26,119 nucleotides of DNA from a virus. Position 1 is the first letter of the stretch. Each line of letters starts with the position of its first letter. Below, in pieces: positions 22,489 through 26,119 of this stretch. The notes below the pieces were generated by a model that made no database searches, was not told the DNA's origin, and saw only the letters and a program-made list of their open reading frames with translations. The DNA is taken from the IMG/VR virus record IMGVR_UViG_3300045922_000732, positions 1-26,119 of that record; one strand, written 5' to 3'. Position numbers and translations under genes: made by a program.

Positions 22489-22515
22489 GCAAAAATGTTC
22501 GCGAACAGTTTTTGC
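22489..22515. promoter_or_regulatory. Palindrome TGTTCGCGAACA with A/T arms
   Basis: The core TGTTCGCGAACA (22496-22507) is a perfect 12-bp palindrome; GCAAAAA on the left and GTTTTTGC on the right extend it with one odd base. It sits between the replication gene stop and its terminator, 40 bases from a DnaA box. Candidate operator or part of the origin. Confidence 0.55.
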
Positions 22516-22535
22516 AGAGAGATGCTCAGGAGTCT

Positions 22536-22979
22536 TTATCGTCGCACTCGCCACTTATCCACAAGGGCTGCGGTTCTTTCTTCTATTTCTTTTTTTAAAT
22601 TATCTTTTCCATTATATGGATACGCCAGTTTTGGCACATCCGGATGCGCCAGTTTTGGCGTGTCTAGATGTGCCACTTTCGGCGTATCAAAGTATTGTCT
22701 GTGGATAAGTATGGATTTATCCAACACGTAGGCATTTGATTGGCCCCGTCCACGGCGCTGCGTCTGGATAAGGCCATGGCTTTCCAGCTCGGTGAGGAAC
22801 CGCTGCACGGCGCGGACCGACATGCCCAGCTCTTCCGCCAGGGTGGGTAGCTTCGGGAAGGCCTGGTTGTTTTTGCCCGCGTACTGGATTAGCCGTGCGC
22901 AGCACAGTTTTGCGCCGTGACTCAAGTCTGTCCGGCGCAGAATGGTGTTGGGGATGGGGGCGAATGTCCCCGCAATCAT
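22536..22979 (-). CDS. HTH replication initiation protein (lambda O-like) with origin repeats
   Basis: A 147-residue protein starting MIAGTFAPIPNTILRRTDLS. Residues about 10-75 form the helix-turn-helix of phage replication proteins (AKLCCARLIQYAGKNNQAFP, then LAEELGMSVRAVQRFLTELE). A wing (LIQTQRRGRGQSNAYVL) follows. Residues 97-119 repeat the unit DTPKxAHL three times, encoded by the 24-bp DNA iterons. The rest is Lys/Glu rich. In lambda O the origin iterons likewise lie in the gene. No partner helicase loader is seen. The ATG overlaps the stop of the DUF6362 gene (ATGA). Confidence 0.82.
   Translation of the reverse strand: MIAGTFAPIPNTILRRTDLSHGAKLCCARLIQYAGKNNQAFPKLPTLAEELGMSVRAVQRFLTELESHGLIQTQRRGRGQSNAYVLDKSILIHRQYFDTPKVAHLDTPKLAHPDVPKLAYPYNGKDNLKKEIEERTAALVDKWRVRR
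22555..22708. other. Putative replication origin inside the HTH replication gene
   Basis: Within 154 bases: a perfect DnaA box TTATCCACA at 22555-22563, an AT-rich stretch 22570-22616, three 24-bp direct repeats 22617-22688, and a second perfect, inverted DnaA box TGTGGATAA at 22700-22708. Iterons next to an AT-rich melting element inside the initiator gene is the lambda origin plan; DnaA boxes suggest use of host DnaA. Confidence 0.75.
22617..22688 (-). repeat. Three 24-bp tandem repeats (iterons) in the replication gene
   Basis: Units at 22665-22688, 22641-22664 and 22617-22640. All share ACGCC or GTGCC, AAAACTGGCG (or GAAAGTGGCA) and CAT/TAT. Each contains an inverted repeat of type CGCCA-N4-TGGCG. 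In protein they give DTPKVAHL, DTPKLAHP, DVPKLAYP. Confidence 0.85.
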
Positions 22980-23359
22980 AGCCGGGCCGCAAGTTTAGTC
23001 AGTGCGCCTTTGTACAGCTCCCACGCTTTGGTGCGTCCAACCCCGAATTTGGTGCAGATAACCTTCCACCGCACCCGTTCAGCCCGCAGCCATAGCAGCT
23101 TGCGTTCTTCCGGGGTCAGGTTGGGGAGCCACACAAACAGCACCTCCTCCATGCGGTCAATCTGGTCGCCCGTAGGTTTCAGCCTAACCGGGGGTTTTTC
23201 CATCTGCAGGAGTTCCAGCGGTTCCCGCATCAGGGGCGGCCAGAGATTAAAATACCCCTGAGGTTTATGGGTATCCAGCAGGCGGCGGAGTGTTCTCGCA
23301 GCCTCTTGCAGCCGTTCCTCAACATATTGTTCACGCGGCGTGGTGGCTGGTTTGTTCAT
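22976..23359 (-). CDS. DUF6362-like HTH protein
   Basis: A 127-residue protein starting MNKPATTPREQYVEERLQEA. The C-terminal half has the DUF6362-type pattern: GDQIDRMEEVLFVWLPNLTP, ERKLLWLRAERVRWKVICTK and a recognition-helix-like FGVGRTKAWELYKGALTKLA. That end resembles a sigma region-4-type HTH. It is probably DNA binding in early phage functions; the exact role is unknown. It overlaps both neighbours by four bases. Confidence 0.8.
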   Translation of the reverse strand: MNKPATTPREQYVEERLQEAARTLRRLLDTHKPQGYFNLWPPLMREPLELLQMEKPPVRLKPTGDQIDRMEEVLFVWLPNLTPEERKLLWLRAERVRWKVICTKFGVGRTKAWELYKGALTKLAARL

Positions 23360-23571
23360 GATTGCTGCCGCCCGTTATCGTTATTGTTGATGGCATCCTG
23401 GCGTTTTTTACGAATAGCTCCTTCTATCCAACATTTGGCCATCCGGGCACGGCGTAACTCCTCGATGATCTGCTGTTGCAGGTTTTGCAGTTCGGCAAAA
23501 CGTAACTTCACCAATTCTCCAATGGTTGTACGGTAAACCCGCTCAAAAGCGGCTTCGACTTTGTCATTCAT
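23356..23571 (-). CDS. Small helical phage protein, uncharacterised
   Basis: A 71-residue protein starting MNDKVEAAFERVYRTTIGEL, one long amphipathic, coiled-coil-like helix (LRFAELQNLQQQIIEELRRA) with a hydrophilic Asn/Gln/Ser end. I use the ATG at 23571, 10 bases after AGGAG; a TTG at 23589 overlaps that site. Stop and the next ATG overlap (ATGA). Function unknown. Confidence 0.7.
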   Translation of the reverse strand: MNDKVEAAFERVYRTTIGELVKLRFAELQNLQQQIIEELRRARMAKCWIEGAIRKKRQDAINNNDNGRQQS

Positions 23572-23643
23572 GGTCTTCTTGCTCCTCAAAGTTGCCTGTT
23601 ACTGGTTGGCTTTGAGAACGCAGCAAAAAATGACGGACTTTCT

Positions 23644-24228
23644 TTACAAATAAATTCGCAGCCCCCGTTTCCCTAATATTTCCCTGAGTTTCTTGATGGT
23701 GTCGTTGATGGTAGTGCGAGGGATGCCTGTCTCTCGCGCCACATCGGTGATGGTGCTGGTCTTCAGTCGTTCGCAGATATCTGCCAGCGGCGGGGGTAAT
23801 TGCGAAATGGCGCGGTCAATGTCCAGGCGCAGGTCGGCACTCAGGTGGTTCCAGCCCAGGTAGGCATCACCCCACAGGCCGGCATCACTGGCGATGGTGT
23901 CCAACCATTCCACCTCATTTCCATCGTCGTCAAAGATGGAACGGTTGATGGAGTCTGGCCGTCTGCGACCGCCGCGCTTTTGGGCCTCAGCTTCCTTCAT
24001 CAGATAAATCACCCGCATTTTGATAATCATAGAAATATGTAGCCGCTCGCTCGATCTGGTGGGATCAAACTTGGGCCACTCAAGCAGGAAGTGAATGACA
24101 AGGTCCTGCTCAATATCCTCGTAGTCATCAGGGGTGAAGCAGGGATGGTTAATTAACCGTCTGGCATGGTAGCGGACACAGGCCAGAGCATAGGGGTTGA
24201 TTCCCGCATAGCGGTTTCTTGATTTCAT
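23644..24228 (-). CDS. Sigma-70-like RNA polymerase sigma factor, phage encoded
   Basis: A 194-residue protein starting MKSRNRYAGINPYALACVRY. Residues about 31-80 resemble sigma region 2 (FTPDDYEDIEQDLVIHFLLE, then SMIIKMRVIYLMKEAEAQKR). Residues about 141-186 resemble region 4, including the HTH STITDVARETGIPRTTINDT followed by IKKLREILG. The middle (SINRSIFDDDGNEVEWLDTI) is like the linker of ECF-type factors. It is the first early gene, so it may redirect host polymerase to phage promoters. Upstream are the GGGATTG repeats and the hairpin at 24247-24264. Confidence 0.82.
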   Translation of the reverse strand: MKSRNRYAGINPYALACVRYHARRLINHPCFTPDDYEDIEQDLVIHFLLEWPKFDPTRSSERLHISMIIKMRVIYLMKEAEAQKRGGRRRPDSINRSIFDDDGNEVEWLDTIASDAGLWGDAYLGWNHLSADLRLDIDRAISQLPPPLADICERLKTSTITDVARETGIPRTTINDTIKKLREILGKRGLRIYL

Positions 24229-24246
24229 TAGTTTGCTCCCGTTTCT

Positions 24247-24289
24247 GGGCGCGGGATTGCGCCCGTGGCGGGATTGCAGCTAGGGATTG
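24247..24289. repeat. GCGGGATTGC direct repeats and hairpin before the sigma gene
   Basis: GCGGGATTGC occurs at 24251-24260 and 24268-24277, and GGGATTG again at 24283-24289. The first copy forms the loop of a hairpin, GGGCGC-GGGATT-GCGCCC (24247-24264). It is 19 bases upstream of the sigma ATG, so may be a regulatory site. Confidence 0.6.
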
Positions 24290-24301
24290 AGTTAATGCAG
24301 C

Positions 24302-24325
24302 AAAAAAAAGCCCCCGGCGGGGGCT
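24302..24325 (-). terminator. Strong intrinsic terminator after the recombinase/HTH pair
   Basis: On the minus strand AGCCCCC-GCC-GGGGGCT (7-bp stem, 3-base loop), followed by T8. It is 265 bases past the stop of the small HTH gene and before the sigma gene. Confidence 0.88.
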
Positions 24326-24590
24326 GGCAAGCCATTGGACTTGCAGAGAGATAACGCAGAACGCCTTTATTTCAGACAGTTTTGGAAGAATTATGAAAAA
24401 ACGCCGGAATGGCTAAGATATTACAATTTTCGTATGACAAAGAAGCCAGATTGAATTGCATTCCCCACCCACTACCCCGCTTACACCGCAAGCGTTCGGC
24501 GGCAGGATGATGGGTACCCGCAAGTCGTGTCATACAAATCACGAACGGAAAAGGCTTGGCGGCACTGTTTTTCTACGCAGTACTGAAAGG

Positions 24591-25004
24591 TTAATCAAAA
24601 CCGAAAACTTTACGCTGCTCCTCCCACGATAGCGGCAGACCCGTCATCACCTGAGTGATAGAAAAGCCGGAAGGCTGCTGCCCCTGCAGCAGCGCCTTAA
24701 TGATGGACGGGTCCAGATAGATCAGTCGTAATACCCGCCAAACATAAGAGTGGTGAAAACCCTTGGCTTCCGCCAGCTCACGGTGACTGTTATATTTGCC
24801 AACCTCCAACTCCGCCTGCCAGCTCAGGGCGGTGGCAACTGCTTTCAGGGCTTTGTGGTCCAAAGGGTCTCCTTCAACTTGTTTTTGCCCTTCGGTCGAT
24901 ACAGGCGGGATCACCATCACCCGGCTACGGCCACCCAACCGCTTCATGTTGAGCGGCACATGCGCCACCAGTGAATCGGTAGTTGGGTCAAGCGTGAGCT
25001 TCAT
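24591..25004 (-). CDS. HTH partner protein of the serine recombinase
   Basis: A 137-residue protein starting MKLTLDPTTDSLVAHVPLNM. The N-terminal third is beta-type (RSRVMVIPPVSTEGQKQVE); residues about 70-105 are an HTH (YNSHRELAEAKGFHHSYVWR). Small genes of this kind often overlap the end of phage serine recombinase genes. It may modulate recombination or bind the att sites; this is inferred from context. The ATG lies inside the recombinase stop region (17-base overlap). Confidence 0.8.
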   Translation of the reverse strand: MKLTLDPTTDSLVAHVPLNMKRLGGRSRVMVIPPVSTEGQKQVEGDPLDHKALKAVATALSWQAELEVGKYNSHRELAEAKGFHHSYVWRVLRLIYLDPSIIKALLQGQQPSGFSITQVMTGLPLSWEEQRKVFGFD

Positions 25005-26119
25005 GGGCAGCCTCCGGTTGTTGGGTCATATGCCCGATCAGGTCCTCCACCCCTTCGCGGTGGAAATGCAGATGGGCACCACCCGGCGACAACTCCACTT
25101 TGTTGAGCAGCAAGTCCACCAGCCGGTTCTGTTCGGCCGGAAACAACTCCGCCCACAGGTCATCCAGACTGCGCAGGCGTTGGCGGATTTCGTTTTCGTC
25201 TACTTCCTGCCCTTGTTTGCGAATCTGTTTCCAGACCTCAAACACCATCTCCGGCTGCTTGACCAACTCCCGGATATGCTGCAACACCAGGTTTTCCAAC
25301 TCACCAGCGGAGATGCTCCCCACCGGGCAGTTGTGGCAGGTTTGTCGTCGCTTGGCCGAAGGTGTGTAATACCGATAGAGCTTGCCTTTGCGGCGGGTAA
25401 AAGTATGCGTCATGGCACAGTTGCAACCCGAACAGGTTACCTTACCGTTCAGAATGCTTCGGGTGTCGGTACGCTCATCCAGTTTGCGGGCACGTCGGCG
25501 CATCGGCTCGGCGAAGATGGCCTGCACGTCTTCCCACAACTCCTCACTGATCAGGGCCTCGTGCTGCCCCTGGTAGAGATTCTCCTTGTGGCGGATTTTG
25601 CCCACGTAAATCGGGTTGCGCAGGATGTGATGCAGCACGGTGGGAGTAACCAGCTTACCTTCATGTACCCTTCCATTTCTGGCCTTATAAGATTTGCTGC
25701 GGTAGCCTTCTGCGCGCAGTTGGCGGGTCAGTGTTGTTAATGATCGCAGCAAGATAAACCGCTGGAAGATTTCTTGGATCATTTCTGCCTCTTTGGCATT
25801 CACCACCAGCTTGCGATCCACAATATTGTACCCCAGCGGGGGCACGCCCCCCATCCACATGCCTTTCCGTTTAGATGCAGCCACCTTATCGCGGATGCGT
25901 TCCCCCGCCAGCTCTCGTTCAAACTGAGCAAAGCTGAGGATGATGTTAAGGTGCAACCGACCGATGGCGCTGGCGGTGCTAAACTGCTCGGTGACAGAGG
26001 AGAAGCTCACCCCATACTGCTCGAACATGCTGGCCAGCTTGGCAAAGTCCATCAGAGAGCGGGACAGGCGGTCAATTTTGTAAACCACCACCATGTTGAT
26101 TTTTCCAGCCCGGATGTCC
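24988..26119 (-). CDS. Large serine recombinase / integrase (N-terminus beyond the window)
   Basis: The frame is open from the right edge to TGA at 24988-24990, about 376 residues visible. The part before MVVVYKIDRLSRSLMDFAKL is missing its start and the catalytic Ser near the N-terminus. The family features follow: KIDRLSRSL (resolvase active region), SFAQFERELAGERIRDKVAA with GGVPPLGYNIVDRKLVVN (linker), and the Recombinase domain, GRVHEGKLVTPTVLHHILRN. A zinc ribbon then follows: CSGCNCAMTHTF...CHNCP. A coiled-coil end follows (ENEIRQRLRSLDDLWAELF). It likely integrates and, with a factor, excises the prophage. The element end (att site) lies beyond the window or near. Confidence 0.93.
   Translation of the reverse strand, partial: DIRAGKINMVVVYKIDRLSRSLMDFAKLASMFEQYGVSFSSVTEQFSTASAIGRLHLNIILSFAQFERELAGERIRDKVAASKRKGMWMGGVPPLGYNIVDRKLVVNAKEAEMIQEIFQRFILLRSLTTLTRQLRAEGYRSKSYKARNGRVHEGKLVTPTVLHHILRNPIYVGKIRHKENLYQGQHEALISEELWEDVQAIFAEPMRRRARKLDERTDTRSILNGKVTCSGCNCAMTHTFTRRKGKLYRYYTPSAKRRQTCHNCPVGSISAGELENLVLQHIRELVKQPEMVFEVWKQIRKQGQEVDENEIRQRLRSLDDLWAELFPAEQNRLVDLLLNKVELSPGGAHLHFHREGVEDLIGHMTQQPEAAHEAHA

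Larger units (their letters stand above)
22192..22535. other. Noncoding region between replication gene and methyltransferase
   Basis: This 344-base stretch has no convincing gene. It contains, from right to left, an imperfect palindrome at 22489-22515, an intrinsic terminator at 22404-22426, and six GTACGCA heptamers at 22214-22309. The methyltransferase promoter should be between the terminator and 22191. I did not find good sigma-70 boxes. Confidence 0.6.
24229..24590. other. Noncoding region between recombinase unit and sigma gene
   Basis: 362 bases without a gene. From the left: a hairpin at 24247-24264 and three GGGATTG repeats (24253-24289), a minus-strand terminator at 24302-24325, an AT-rich zone about 24361-24460, then ordinary GC-rich sequence. 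An 8-bp inverted pair GTATGACA (24432-24439) / TGTCATAC (24528-24535) is seen, too short to call attP. The sigma gene's promoter should lie left of the terminator. Confidence 0.6.

Noticed and set aside
22268-22492. Small minus-strand ORF with FLLCEPCHGSS
   Set aside because: It contains the whole intrinsic terminator at 22404-22426 and has no clear ribosome site; the Cys/His pattern is too short to trust.
22496-22507. LexA (SOS) box
   Set aside because: The dyad TGT-N6-ACA has the wrong spacing for CTGT-N8-ACAG.
22192-22554. N-terminal extension of the methyltransferase
   Set aside because: The frame is open but passes through the GTACGCA repeats and a terminator; the ATG at 22191 with GGAG gives the family-typical start.
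22190-22708. 172-residue plus-strand frame over the origin and repeats
   Set aside because: It is antisense to the replication gene, begins within the methyltransferase start, and its repeats are only the complement of the iterons.
24432-24535. attP-like inverted pair GTATGACA / TGTCATAC
   Set aside because: Only 8 bases in each arm, about 90 bases apart; serine recombinase sites cannot be told from this.

Overview
The window is most of an integrated, lambda-like siphophage (a prophage) in a GC-rich bacterium, probably a member of the Pseudomonadota. The evidence for phage is the order of genes on the minus strand: small terminase, large terminase, gpW-type connector, portal, protease/scaffold, decoration protein, capsid, head-tail connectors, tail terminator, tail tube, G/GT chaperone, tape measure, tail proteins, NlpC/P60 and the J-type tail tip. 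This is the classical head-to-tail order of lambda. The host genus cannot be read from the window. No rRNA, tRNA, repressor, holin or endolysin is visible. Both ends cut a gene (J-type protein on the left, serine recombinase on the right).

Reading in the direction of transcription (right to left): 26119-24591 holds a large serine recombinase and an overlapping small HTH partner, ending at a strong intrinsic terminator (about 24302-24325). 24228-22536 is an early operon with a sigma-70-like factor, two small genes and a lambda O-like HTH replication protein. Its 3' part carries what looks like a replication origin: three 24-bp iterons, an AT-rich stretch and two perfect, oppositely oriented DnaA boxes. 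After another terminator (22404-22426) and a cluster of six GTACGCA heptamers comes a ParB-DNA methyltransferase fusion (22191-20908). Two small plus-strand genes (20413-20932) face it. From 20292 to 1 runs the late head-tail operon.

The late operon is tightly packed, with many start/stop overlaps. It makes extra products by recoding: a -1 frameshift on A AAA AAC joins G to a zinc-knuckle-bearing T domain, and an internal start gives a scaffold from the 3' end of the protease gene. Two AT-rich plus-strand accessory genes ('morons') interrupt it. One encodes a secreted protein with NPYG repeats and the other a protein with a HEPN-like RNxxxxH motif. Each is broken by a single-base indel. The HEPN-like cassette sits between two near-identical 13-bp direct repeats that are the end of one late gene and the start of the next, so its insertion point can be read to the base. 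A third, same-strand accessory gene (a small membrane protein) is followed by its own terminator. Two further terminator-like hairpins lie inside late coding regions, so full late expression may need antitermination.
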